Positions 8,963 through 17,471 of a stretch of DNA of 64,000 nucleotides are shown here, piece by piece. Both the position numbers and the translations under genes were made by a program. Each line of letters begins with the position of its first letter. Position 1 is the stretch's first letter. Source of the stretch: Pseudomonas sp. (GTDB taxonomy: Bacteria; Pseudomonadota; Gammaproteobacteria; Pseudomonadales; Pseudomonadaceae); NCBI RefSeq assembly GCF_030150285.1, contig NZ_JASLGE010000077.1, positions 42,864 through 106,863 on the forward strand. The letters run 5' to 3'. The notes below the pieces were generated by a model, which was given only the letters and a program-made list of their open reading frames with translations, had not been told where the DNA came from and did no database searches.

Positions 8963-9002
8963 CATATTTGAATTCGAACATTAATGTTCATTTTCGAAAA
9001 TA
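8963..9002. promoter_or_regulatory. two abutting GlpR operators before glpD
   Basis: Two 20-bp boxes lie exactly end to end. Box 8983–9002 matches the E. coli GlpR consensus (WATGTTCGWTWWCGAACATW) at 18 of 20 positions and box 8963–8982 at 16 of 20. They sit 24–63 bases upstream of the glpD start, where a repressor would block transcription. Confidence 0.8.
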
Positions 9003-9184
9003 CTAGCGGATAATTGCGGGCACAACCAGCACCATTCGATTGAAAAAACTGATCGAAGAGGGCTTAAAGGAATAATTTCGAACTTTTTCGAGTGCGTCTC
9101 TGATGATTCAGAGGGAGCAGGTATTTCGGATTTACTAATAAATCGCTGAAAAGAGTGCTCCCACAGGGTTCTGGTAGGCGCTGC

Positions 9185-9940
9185 TTAAACCACTTCCACG
9201 CGGATCTTGTGTTGAGCGAGCAGTTGAGCAAGCTCCGGCACGGGGAGTTGGTCTGTCACCAGGCAATCAATCAAGCTGATCGGGCCCAGACGAACCATTG
9301 CGTTGCGGCCAAATTTGCTGGAGTCGGCGGCGAGTATGGTTTGTCGGGCGTTAGCTATGATCGCCTGCGACACACGTACTTCTTGATAGTCGAAGTCCAG
9401 CAGGCTGCCGTCGGAGTCAATACCGCTGATGCCTACCAGGGCAAAATCGAACTTGAACTGGTTGATGAAGTCGACGCTGGCCTGGCCCACGATACCGCCA
9501 TCACGGCGCACATTTCCGCCTGCGATCAAGACTTCAAAGTCGTCTTTGGCGCTAAGGATCGAGGCAACGTGCAGGTTGTTGGTGATGATTTTCAGGTGAC
9601 TGTGATTCAGCAGCGCCCGGGCAATCGACTCGGTAGTGGTGCCGATATTGATAAAGAGCGAGGCGTGGTCGGGAATCTGGGCGGCAATGGCTTCAGCAAT
9701 GCGTCGTTTTTCATCGCGCATCTGGTCGGCGCGCATGGCATAGGCGGTGTTCTCAACGCTGGAGTCATAGGCGGCTCCACCGTGGTAGCGGCGCAACAGA
9801 TCGGCCTCAGCCAACTGGTTGATGTCTCGGCGGATGGTCTGCGGGGTGACAACAAAAAGCTGCGCCATTTCCTCAATGCTGACATAGCCGCGTTCGCGAA
9901 CCAGTTCGAGGATCTGCTGTTGGCGGGGGGGCAGATTCAT
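9185..9940 (-). CDS. glpR: GlpR, DeoR-family repressor of the glycerol regulon
   Basis: A 251-residue DeoR-type repressor. The N-terminal helix-turn-helix lies at about 20–41 (SIEEMAQLF…TPQTIRRDINQL) and the effector domain follows. I chose the ATG at 9940 because AAAGGA precedes it and it gives the family length. An open frame continues upstream to 10051 but looks non-coding. It lies between glpK and glpD and should be released by glycerol 3-phosphate. Confidence 0.93.
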   Translation of the reverse strand: MNLPPRQQQILELVRERGYVSIEEMAQLFVVTPQTIRRDINQLAEADLLRRYHGGAAYDSSVENTAYAMRADQMRDEKRRIAEAIAAQIPDHASLFINIGTTTESIARALLNHSHLKIITNNLHVASILSAKDDFEVLIAGGNVRRDGGIVGQASVDFINQFKFDFALVGISGIDSDGSLLDFDYQEVRVSQAIIANARQTILAADSSKFGRNAMVRLGPISLIDCLVTDQLPVPELAQLLAQHKIRVEVV

Positions 9941-10075
9941 GGGATTTCCTTTGGGCGGCCGAGCAAAATTCGCCCATGATGCCGCAGGAAAGCCTCGTCT
10001 GCTACTTGCAGGTGTTAGACGCGCGTTGCTACTGCGGGCCCGGGTGGGCACCGCAGCAGCCGTCAGGTGCGGCGC

Positions 10076-11581
10076 TTAGTTGCTTTCTTCGTGGGGTTCC
10101 CAGTCCCGCGTGCGGCTGACGGCTTTTTTCCAGCCTGCATAGAGCTTCTCCTTGGACGCTTCATCCAGAGTGGCCTCGAACTGGCGTTCGATGACCGCCT
10201 TGCCTCGCAGCTCGTCCAGGCTGCTCCAGAAACCGCAAGCCAGACCTGCCAGGTAGGCTGCACCCAAGGCGGTGGTTTCACGCATTTGTGGGCGTTCAAC
10301 CGAGGTGCCGAGGATGTCTGCCTGGAACTGCATCAGGAAGTTGTTGGCAACAGCACCCCCGTCAACGCGCAAAGCCTTGAGGCGCTCGCCGGAGTCTTGC
10401 TGCATGGCGTCCAGTACATCCCGGGTTTGGTAGGCGATGGATTCGAGTGCGGCGCGAATGATGTGGTCTACGCGCACGCCGCGTGTCAGGCCGAACAGCG
10501 CACCACGGGCGTAGGGGTCCCAATAGGGGGCACCCAGGCCGGTGAACGCGGGCACCAGGTACACACCGTTGCTGTCTTTGACCTTATTGGCAAAATATTC
10601 AGTGTCGTGAGCGTCGTTGATGATCTTAAGTTCATCACGCAGCCATTGCACGGTAGAACCGCCATTGAACACCGCGCCCTCAAGCGCATAAGCCACTTCC
10701 CCGCGCGGGCCGCATGCGATGGTGGTCAGCATGCCGTGGGTGGATTTCACGGCGTTGGTGCCTGTGTTCATCAGCAGGAAGCAGCCGGTACCGTAGGTGT
10801 TTTTTGCCTGGCCCGGTTCTACACACATTTGGCCGAACAAGGCGGCTTGCTGGTCGCCCGCGATACCGCCGATGGCGATCCCGCTTTTCGTGCGGCCGTA
10901 GATTTCGGATGACGATTTCACTTCCGGCAGCATTTCACGCGGGATATCCAGAACATCCAGCATCTTGGCATCCCACTCCAGCGTGTGGATGTTGAACAGC
11001 AGGGTGCGCGAGGCATTGGTGTAGTCGGTGACATGGGTTTTACCGCCGGTAAACTTCCAGATCAGCCAGCTGTCGACGGTGCCAAAGAGCAGTTCGCCCT
11101 TGCGCGCGCGTTCTCGGCTGCCTTCGACGTGGTCGAGGATCCATTTCAATTTGGTGCCGGAGAAGTACGGGTCGGTGACCAGGCCAGTGGTATCGCTGAT
11201 GTATTGCTCATGGCCGTCGCGTTTAAGCTGTTCGCAGATTTCGGTGCTGCGTCGGCACTGCCAGACAATGGCGTTGTAAATCGGGCGGCCGGTGATTTTG
11301 TCCCATACCACGGTCGTCTCGCGCTGATTGGTAATGCCAATGGCGGCGACCTGGTCGTGATGCAGGCCGGCTTGCGCGAGGGCCTCGACCATGACGGCGC
11401 TTTGGGTGGCGAAAATTTCCATCGGATCGTGTTCAACCCACCCGGCTTGCGGGTAGTGCTGTTGGAACTCGCGCTGTGCGGTGCACACGACATTGGCGTC
11501 ACGGTCAAAGATGATCGCTCGCGAACTCGTCGTGCCTTGGTCCAGTGCAATGATGTAGTTCTTATTTTGAATGTCGGTCAT
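10076..11581 (-). CDS. glpK: glycerol kinase
   Basis: A 501-residue FGGY kinase that phosphorylates glycerol to glycerol 3-phosphate with ATP. The N-terminal phosphate-binding motif DQGTTSS is at 14–20 and the C-terminal FGGY domain (RVDGGAVANNFLMQFQADIL) is intact. It lies 88 bases downstream of glpF and is very likely co-transcribed with it. Confidence 0.97.
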   Translation of the reverse strand: MTDIQNKNYIIALDQGTTSSRAIIFDRDANVVCTAQREFQQHYPQAGWVEHDPMEIFATQSAVMVEALAQAGLHHDQVAAIGITNQRETTVVWDKITGRPIYNAIVWQCRRSTEICEQLKRDGHEQYISDTTGLVTDPYFSGTKLKWILDHVEGSRERARKGELLFGTVDSWLIWKFTGGKTHVTDYTNASRTLLFNIHTLEWDAKMLDVLDIPREMLPEVKSSSEIYGRTKSGIAIGGIAGDQQAALFGQMCVEPGQAKNTYGTGCFLLMNTGTNAVKSTHGMLTTIACGPRGEVAYALEGAVFNGGSTVQWLRDELKIINDAHDTEYFANKVKDSNGVYLVPAFTGLGAPYWDPYARGALFGLTRGVRVDHIIRAALESIAYQTRDVLDAMQQDSGERLKALRVDGGAVANNFLMQFQADILGTSVERPQMRETTALGAAYLAGLACGFWSSLDELRGKAVIERQFEATLDEASKEKLYAGWKKAVSRTRDWEPHEESN

Positions 11582-11669
11582 GGGCTTGCCTTGCAGAATG
11601 AGGGAGTGGGCTCAGGGCGCGAGACAGTAACGGGCAGTGGTCTCGTGCGCCCTGCTTCAAAAGTCGATA

Positions 11670-12521
11670 TCAGGAGGCCTGGGTTTTCACTTCAGCACTG
11701 GTTTGAGCTTGCGTCGTCGCGGGCTCGAGATCAGGCAAGTGGCGGGCAAGCAACCCGCGATAGATACCTGCGCCGAGGCAGGCCCCCACGATAGGGGCAA
11801 AAATCGGGATCAGAAAGTAGGGAATATCCCGCGCGCCGGTCATTGACACCTCACCCCAACCGGCGAAGAACGTCATCAGTTTAGGCCCGAAATCACGCGC
11901 CGGGTTCATCGCAAAGCCTGTGAGTGGGCCCATTGAGCTACCAATTACGGCGATCAGCAAGCCAATTAATAACGGGGCCAAAGCACCGCGAGGTAAACCG
12001 TTCTTGTCGTCAGTCAGTGCCATGATCACGCCCATCAGAATCGCCGTGATCACGACTTCAACCAAGAAGGCTTGCAATGTCGACAGCGAAGGATGGGGGT
12101 AAGTGGAGAAGACTGACGCCAGTTCCAGGCTGGCTTCACTTCCACGAACCATCGCGTGGGCTTGTTCGTAATCGAAAAACAGATTGCTGTACAGCGTGTA
12201 GACCAGTGCAGCGGCACAAAAGGCTCCCGCGACCTGGGCGAGGATATAAAACGGCAGTTTGCGCTTATCGAAATCAGTGAACAGGCAGAGCGCGATACTG
12301 ACAGCTGGGTTCAGGTGGGCGCCCGACACGCCAGCCGTCAGGTAGATCGCCATGCTGACGCCAATGCCCCAGATGATGCTGATTTCCCATAAACCAAAGC
12401 TGGCACCCGCGACCTTGAGCGCCGCGACGCAACCTGTTCCAAAGAAGATCAATAAGGCAGTGCCGAGGAACTCGGCCATACACTGCCCTGAAAGCGTGGG
12501 GTGCTGCGATGCAGTCGTCAT
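11670..12521 (-). CDS. glpF: glycerol facilitator (aquaglyceroporin)
   Basis: A 283-residue MIP channel. Both pore motifs are present: NPA in HLNPAVS and in AMNPARD, the latter with the Arg of the selectivity filter and the Asp typical of glycerol channels. It lets glycerol cross the inner membrane by diffusion. GAGG precedes the ATG. It heads the glpFK unit. Confidence 0.96.
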   Translation of the reverse strand: MTTASQHPTLSGQCMAEFLGTALLIFFGTGCVAALKVAGASFGLWEISIIWGIGVSMAIYLTAGVSGAHLNPAVSIALCLFTDFDKRKLPFYILAQVAGAFCAAALVYTLYSNLFFDYEQAHAMVRGSEASLELASVFSTYPHPSLSTLQAFLVEVVITAILMGVIMALTDDKNGLPRGALAPLLIGLLIAVIGSSMGPLTGFAMNPARDFGPKLMTFFAGWGEVSMTGARDIPYFLIPIFAPIVGACLGAGIYRGLLARHLPDLEPATTQAQTSAEVKTQAS

Positions 12522-12902
12522 TTTAAACCTCGTTTTTGTTGTTTTTTTGACGTCTTAAGTCAGGGAGTCGTGGAGAGAGCCAAAAGCCGGGTGGTCTAAG
12601 CCCGAGTCTTTTCATAGGCGAGTAAGGGTGTTCATGTTGTGAGTAGATATATTCAAATTCGAAAAATATAGACAAGAAACACGGCTGTCAAAGGTCGAAA
12701 GTGAACGGGCATTCATATTCTGACTTTCAAGCGGGGGGTTGGTACTTATTTTTCTGTAAGTAAAAACTACAATTTGGTAGGTTTGAGTGTATCGATTCAG
12801 CGCCATTCGCGGCTCAAACACCTGTGCTAGCGCCTTTTTGTTGCCTGTTGACCTAGAATTGGCCGTTGGTTTTTTCTCATCCACGTCGAGACTGGAGTTG
12901 CC
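12522..12902. other. glpF–ybaK intergenic region
   Basis: A 381-base divergent control region. A GlpR-like box at 12648–12667 matches the E. coli consensus at about 15 of 20 positions, and a weaker TCGAAAGTGAAC stretch follows near 12692. The region is AT-rich. I see no gene in it. Confidence 0.55.
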
Positions 12903-13379
12903 ATGACGCCTGCATTGGACCTTTTGAAAAAAGTTCGCGCCGAACACCGAGTACACAGCTATGAACATGACCCAAAAGCTGCGTCGTATGGTTTAGAGGC
13001 GGCAGAAAAGCTGGGTCTGGAGACGGCTCAGGTGTTCAAGACGCTGGTGGCGAGCAGTGAGAAGGGCGAATTATTGGTCGCAGTCGTACCGGTCGTCGGA
13101 AGTCTTGACCTGAAAGGGCTGGCGCAGGCAGCGGGCGTAAAAAAAGCTGAAATGGCAGATCCGGCAGCTGCGCAACGTTCAACGGGTTATTTATTGGGCG
13201 GGATCAGCCCGCTGGGGCAAAAGAAGCGGCTCCGTACCTTTATTGACCAGAGTGCGCAGGGATTTTCCACGATCTTTGTCAGCGCGGGCCGTAGGGGCCT
13301 GGAGGTGGAGTTGTCACCTGCGGTACTGGCAGAGAACACGCAGGCGACATTTGCAGAGATAGGCAGAGTTCAGGTTTAA
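12903..13379 (+). CDS. ybaK: Cys-tRNA(Pro)/Cys-tRNA(Cys) deacylase YbaK
   Basis: A 158-residue protein of the YbaK/EbsC family, which clears cysteine misloaded on tRNA-Pro in trans to ProRS. The family Lys is in the VFKTLVA motif (about residue 45), and the GGISPLGQKK block near the C-terminus is typical. The ATG follows GGAG. The gene stands alone between two minus-strand units. Confidence 0.92.
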   Translation: MTPALDLLKKVRAEHRVHSYEHDPKAASYGLEAAEKLGLETAQVFKTLVASSEKGELLVAVVPVVGSLDLKGLAQAAGVKKAEMADPAAAQRSTGYLLGGISPLGQKKRLRTFIDQSAQGFSTIFVSAGRRGLEVELSPAVLAENTQATFAEIGRVQV

Positions 13380-13421
13380 AGGGGTGCCGCCGCACTGGCG
13401 GCGGCAACAGGTTCAACGTTT

Positions 13422-14531
13422 TCAATGGCCGGTGCTAAACCGTCTTACACCAGGCTCCGTGTGGGAAATTTGCGCGGCAGTGCTGCCGCTGGCGTGGAAC
13501 ATGACCAGATGCTCGGCGGCTACGCGAATACCAACGTCTGTGCCGGGCTGGTGATCGGCATGGCTCGGGAAAATCGATTCCAACTGGCTGCCAGTGGGCA
13601 GTTGCAGGCGGTACAGGGTGGACGCGCCGAGGAAGGTCTTGCCGATGATCCGGGCTTTCAAATCGCTGTCCGGTGCGTAGACGATATCGTCCGGGCGCAG
13701 CAAGACATCCACGGCACCGCCGGTTGGCCAGGTATAGGCTCGGTTTCCACGCAAAATGCCTAGCTCGGTTTGAACCGATTCAGGGCTCAGCAACTGGCCG
13801 CGAATGAAATATCCCTGGCCGATGAAGCTCGCTACGAATGGCGTCAGCGGTTCATGGTAGAGGTTGTAGGGCGTATCCCATTGCTCAAGACGGCCTTCTT
13901 TGAACACGCCAACATGATCGCTGACAGCGAAGGCTTCTTCTTGGTCGTGCGTCACTAAAATCGCGCTGGTACCGCGGGCTTTCAGGATATCCCGCACTTC
14001 ATGGCTGAGCTTGCGCCGCAGCTCGCCATCGAGGTTGGAAAAAGGTTCGTCCAGCAAGAGCAGTTGTGGCTCTGGCGCGAGGGCGCGAGCCAATGCAACA
14101 CGTTGTTGCTGCCCCCCGGATAGCTCGTGGGGGAAGCGTTTGCCCAGGTTCTTGAGGTTGACCAGTTCAAGCAACTCTTCGGTCACGCGCTCTTTGTTCG
14201 GGTGCTTGCGAATGCCAAACGCGATGTTGTCAGCCACGCTCAGGTGCGGAAAAAGAGCGTAGTCCTGAAACACCATGCCGATACGACGTTTCTCAGGCGC
14301 CAAGGTGAATCCGGCGCTGGAGATGGTTTCTCCTGCCAGTTGGATTTCACCCTGATGCACGGGTTCAAACCCGGCAATGGCGCGCAGCGTGGTGGTTTTA
14401 CCGCACCCTGAGGAGCCCAGCAAACAACCAATATCGCCGGCATTGAGGTGCAGGTTAAGGTTTTGCACCACGCTTTGGCCTTGGTAACCACAGGCCAGAT
14501 CACGGAGATTGAGCAATAGCGGCTGACTCAT
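13422..14531 (-). CDS. orphan ABC transporter ATPase (FbpC/PotA type)
   Basis: A 369-residue ATPase with Walker A GSSGCGKT (39–46), signature LSGGQQQRVALARAL, Walker B LLLLDEPFSNLD and a C-terminal TOBE-like region (about 240–350). This is the layout of iron(III), thiamine or polyamine importers. No permease or binding protein is encoded nearby, so the substrate cannot be told. Its start overlaps the argF stop by 4 bases, so the two are co-translated. Confidence 0.8.
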   Translation of the reverse strand: MSQPLLLNLRDLACGYQGQSVVQNLNLHLNAGDIGCLLGSSGCGKTTTLRAIAGFEPVHQGEIQLAGETISSAGFTLAPEKRRIGMVFQDYALFPHLSVADNIAFGIRKHPNKERVTEELLELVNLKNLGKRFPHELSGGQQQRVALARALAPEPQLLLLDEPFSNLDGELRRKLSHEVRDILKARGTSAILVTHDQEEAFAVSDHVGVFKEGRLEQWDTPYNLYHEPLTPFVASFIGQGYFIRGQLLSPESVQTELGILRGNRAYTWPTGGAVDVLLRPDDIVYAPDSDLKARIIGKTFLGASTLYRLQLPTGSQLESIFPSHADHQPGTDVGIRVAAEHLVMFHASGSTAAQISHTEPGVRRFSTGH

Positions 14532-15451
14532 GCCGGTTGGTGCGCAGGCTGAACAAGTAACTCAAGCAGCGCTTTTTGCGCGTGCAAGCGGTTCTCGGCT
14601 TGGTCCCAGGCCACAGAGCGCGTGTCATCCAGCAGGTCCAGGCTGATTTCTTCGCCACGGTGAGCTGGCAGGCAGTGCATGAACAGCACGTCATCGGCCG
14701 CCAAGTCGAGCAGGGCGCGGTTGACTTGATAAGGCGCAAACAGCTTCAGACGTTTGTCCGTTTCTTCTTCCTGGCCCATGGAGGTCCAGACATCGGTGCT
14801 CACCAGATGCGCACCGTGTACGGCTTCGCGCGGGTCACGCATGATGCTCACGCGATCGCCGGCCAGGGCCACGAACTCGGCATTGGGCTCGTAGCCTTCC
14901 GGGCAGGCCACGCGCAGTTGGAAGTCAAACTGGATCGCTGCTTCTATATAGCTATTACACATGTTGTTGCCATCGCCGATCCAGGCCACGGTTTTACCTT
15001 TGATCGAACCGCGGTGTTCAAGGAAGGTCTGCATGTCGGCCAGCAGTTGGCAAGGGTGAAGATCGTCTGAAAGGCCATTGATCACGGGAACACGGGAGTT
15101 TGCCGCGAACTCGGTCAATGTGCTGTGGGCGAAGGTACGAATCATCACCGCATCCAGCATGCTCGACATCACAATCGCACTGTCTGCAATAGGTTCGCCA
15201 CGGCCCAGTTGGGTGTCGCGTGTGGACAGGAAGATGGCCTGGCCGCCCAGTTGGATCATGCCGGCTTCAAATGAGAGCCGGGTGCGGGTCGATGATTTTT
15301 CGAAAATCATGCCCAGCACGCGGTTTTTCAAGGGTTCGAAGAGAACGCCGCGTTTACGCAGGTCTTTTAGCTCGATACCGCGACGAATCACGCTGACTAG
15401 CTCTTGGGGCGTGCAATCCATCAGGGAGAGAAAGTGCCTTGCGCTCATCAT
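14528..15451 (-). CDS. argF: ornithine carbamoyltransferase
   Basis: A 307-residue enzyme making citrulline from ornithine and carbamoyl phosphate in arginine synthesis. The carbamoyl-phosphate motif SSTRTRLSFE (about 53–62) and the ornithine-side motif HCLPAHRGEE are present. The length and its location away from arcABC suggest the anabolic enzyme. A promoter and ArgR-like half-sites lie about 105–140 bases upstream. Confidence 0.95.
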   Translation of the reverse strand: MMSARHFLSLMDCTPQELVSVIRRGIELKDLRKRGVLFEPLKNRVLGMIFEKSSTRTRLSFEAGMIQLGGQAIFLSTRDTQLGRGEPIADSAIVMSSMLDAVMIRTFAHSTLTEFAANSRVPVINGLSDDLHPCQLLADMQTFLEHRGSIKGKTVAWIGDGNNMCNSYIEAAIQFDFQLRVACPEGYEPNAEFVALAGDRVSIMRDPREAVHGAHLVSTDVWTSMGQEEETDKRLKLFAPYQVNRALLDLAADDVLFMHCLPAHRGEEISLDLLDDTRSVAWDQAENRLHAQKALLELLVQPAHQPA

Positions 15452-15876
15452 TAACTACCTTTTTTGCAACGATCGCAGAGACTCAAAGCCGGTTTATTTC
15501 GAAAAACGGGTGAGACCTGCGGCGAAAGCCGCACGGGGCGACGAAATAGGGGAAGGCGCGATCTTATAAGCAAATGTCGCGTCTTGCCAATCAGGGTATG
15601 TGTTCAATAGGTCGAGCAAAACGTGCGTTGTGGTGCCTGTTTGCTTCACCTTAGCTGGCTATTTGTACACTGCCCTTACACTGCTTGGCAATTGCGAGGT
15701 GGATGGCTACCCGCTGGCCATGTTTTTCAGGGGCTCTGCTACAGCGCTCACCCGGGGTTTTAAAAGGACGGGCAAAGACCATTGTCTATCGGGGAGACCG
15801 AGCGTCGCGCTCGGCTTTCCGTTACAATATGCCACCGTGCCGACAACTGAGTCGGAAAGTTCAGCCGAGGTGCTCC
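15452..15876. other. argF–grxD intergenic region
   Basis: A 425-base divergent region. Near argF it holds the ArgR-type operator and promoter. The rest (about 15600–15870) carries the grxD leader. I see no additional gene. An in-frame extension of grxD to 15685 looks non-coding. Confidence 0.6.
15554..15590. promoter_or_regulatory. ArgR-type operator over the argF promoter
   Basis: Two half-sites of the P. aeruginosa form TGTCGC-N8-AA are seen: AGGCGC-N8-AA at 15554–15569 (two mismatches) and an exact TGTCGC-N8-AA at 15575–15590, spaced 21 bp as direct repeats. On the minus strand a promoter TTGGCA-N16-TATAAG (15590–15563) lies inside the same bases, so bound ArgR would block RNA polymerase. 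Confidence 0.72.
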
Positions 15877-16209
15877 ATGGATATCATCGAAACTATTAAA
15901 GATCAGATTGCTAACAACACCATTCTGCTCTACATGAAAGGCTCTCCGAATGCCCCGCAGTGCGGTTTTTCGTCGAAAGCTGCCCAGGCCGTGATGGGCT
16001 GTGGTGAGAAGTTCGCTTACGTGGACATCCTTCAGAACCCTGAGATTCGAGCCAATCTGCCGAAATACGCAAACTGGCCAACGTTCCCGCAATTGTGGGT
16101 CGCGGGTGAGTTGGTAGGCGGCAGTGACATCATGGCTGAGATGTTTGCAGACGGTTCCTTGCAGACGCTGATCAAAGAAGCGGCTGCAAAGGCTGCTGAA
16201 AAAGCCTAA
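15877..16209 (+). CDS. grxD: monothiol glutaredoxin Grx4
   Basis: A 110-residue CGFS-type glutaredoxin, which binds and hands on [2Fe-2S] clusters rather than acting mainly as a thiol reductase. The active-site CGFS is at 29–32, with the family Lys near the N-terminus and the WPTFPQLW and GGSDI motifs of glutathione binding. I chose the ATG at 15877, which gives the family length. The next genes, bfr and bfd, are also iron-linked. Confidence 0.94.
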   Translation: MDIIETIKDQIANNTILLYMKGSPNAPQCGFSSKAAQAVMGCGEKFAYVDILQNPEIRANLPKYANWPTFPQLWVAGELVGGSDIMAEMFADGSLQTLIKEAAAKAAEKA

Positions 16210-16253
16210 GTGGCTGTTGGTGTGATGACGTGCGTTGTAACGTGATCATGCAA

Positions 16254-16290
16254 TAAAAAGCCCTGCCTGATTAATCAGGCAGGGCTTTTT
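16254..16290. terminator. bidirectional terminator between grxD and bfr
   Basis: A perfect long stem (AAAGCCCTGCCTGATT with its complement) is flanked by A and T runs on both sides, so it can end grxD and bfr, which converge here. Confidence 0.9.
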
Positions 16291-16302
16291 TAGTGGGGAC
16301 GG

Positions 16303-16773
16303 TTACTCACCCATTTGAGATTGCAGGTAATTCTCAATACCTATTTTATCGATCAGGCCCAACTGTGTTTCCAGCCAATCGATATGTTCTTCTTCCGATT
16401 CCAGAATATCTTCCAGAAGTTCACGGCTACCAAAGTCTGCGATAACTTCGCAGTGAGCAATCGCTGCCTTGAGATCAGCGTGGCCTGTCTTCTCGATGCG
16501 CAGGTCGCACTCGAGCATTTCTTTGGTGTGCTCGCCGATGTGCAGCTTGCCCAAGTCCTGCACGTTTGGCAGGCCCTCCAGGAACAGGATGCGTTTGATC
16601 AGCTTGTCCGCGTGTTTCATTTCGTCGATGGATTCGTTGTATTCGTGCTTGCCTAACTTTTCCAGGCCCCAATCCTGATACATGCGTGCATGCAGAAAGT
16701 ATTGGTTGATCGCAACCAGCTCGTTACCGAGGATTTTGTTGAGGTGCTGGATGACTGAAATGTCGCCTTTCAT
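16303..16773 (-). CDS. bfr: bacterioferritin
   Basis: A 156-residue 24-mer iron store subunit. The ferroxidase ligands Glu18, Glu51, His54, Glu94, Glu127 and His130 are all present, and Met52 is the haem ligand. It therefore looks like a haem-binding BfrB-type subunit rather than a ferritin. Bfd, the ferredoxin that helps release its iron, is encoded 200 bases upstream. Confidence 0.95.
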   Translation of the reverse strand: MKGDISVIQHLNKILGNELVAINQYFLHARMYQDWGLEKLGKHEYNESIDEMKHADKLIKRILFLEGLPNVQDLGKLHIGEHTKEMLECDLRIEKTGHADLKAAIAHCEVIADFGSRELLEDILESEEEHIDWLETQLGLIDKIGIENYLQSQMGE

Positions 16774-16928
16774 CGCGAGGGCCTGCCTTAGTTAACCGTA
16801 TATAAGGCAGAGTTTGAGCTGCGTACTAGAGACTGTCAAACCTAAGTATTTGAATAATAAATGAAAATTAATCGGAATAAGAATGTTTGTGTTCCGCGTC
16901 TTGGCCCTAAGTACTTGAATTTTTGGCA

Positions 16929-16956
16929 TAAAAAAACCGGACATTAAGCCCGGTTC
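16929..16956 (-). terminator. terminator downstream of bfd
   Basis: On the minus strand an AACCGG stem, a 9-base loop and CCGGTT are followed by a run of T. It lies just past the bfd stop. Confidence 0.8.
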
Positions 16957-16971
16957 ATTGAAAATGGTTAA

Positions 16972-17190
16972 TTACACAGCAGTAAATTCAGTTGTAAAAC
17001 CCATCGCTGCCTGGCTGGCTTGCAAGGAACTGAGGGTTTCGCGAACCACCTGCTTGGCCAGGCAAGCACATTTGCCGCATTGGCTGGCAACCCCGGTCGC
17101 TTCACGCACTTCACGGTAGCTGCAGCAACCTTCGTAGATTGCATCGCGGATTTTTCCGTCAGTGACGCCGGTGCATAGGCAAACGTACAT
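16972..17190 (-). CDS. bfd: bacterioferritin-associated ferredoxin
   Basis: A 72-residue [2Fe-2S] ferredoxin. The cluster ligands are Cys4, Cys6, Cys38 and Cys41, in the family pattern. It reduces the BfrB haem so that stored iron can leave. I chose the ATG at 17190 (MYVCLC), which is the family start. A ten-residue upstream extension is possible but not needed. A Fur-like site precedes it. Confidence 0.93.
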   Translation of the reverse strand: MYVCLCTGVTDGKIRDAIYEGCCSYREVREATGVASQCGKCACLAKQVVRETLSSLQASQAAMGFTTEFTAV

Positions 17191-17242
17191 AAATAAGAAC
17201 CATCGCTGGTTGGGATTCAATAAAACAGATCTTAATGTTAAC

Positions 17243-17261
17243 GAGAATGATTGTCAAAGTG
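17243..17261. promoter_or_regulatory. Fur-like box upstream of bfd
   Basis: GAGAATGATTGTCAAAGTG matches the 19-bp Fur consensus at about 12 positions, including the GATAATGAT-like left half. bfd is known to be induced by iron starvation in P. aeruginosa, so the site makes sense, but the match is only moderate. Confidence 0.55.
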
Positions 17262-17471
17262 CATTAGGTCTCGGTTAACGCTCTATTCAGGTTATGCAGA
17301 CGAACGGTCTAGGTGTCTCATTTGTCGGTGGGTGAAAAAGGGCTAAGGGCGGTTCCGATGAGCGGTGTATGATGGTGGGTCAATTTCACCCGGGAACTGG
17401 CCAGATTCCGCTGTTTCACGACAGCAGCCAAGCCTGATCCCGTTCTTCACGTTGCACCCAGGAGATATCCA

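Noticed and set aside
12612..12968. Minus-strand frame across the glpF–ybaK gap
   Set aside because: It overlaps the ybaK start and the GlpR-like site and looks like chance.
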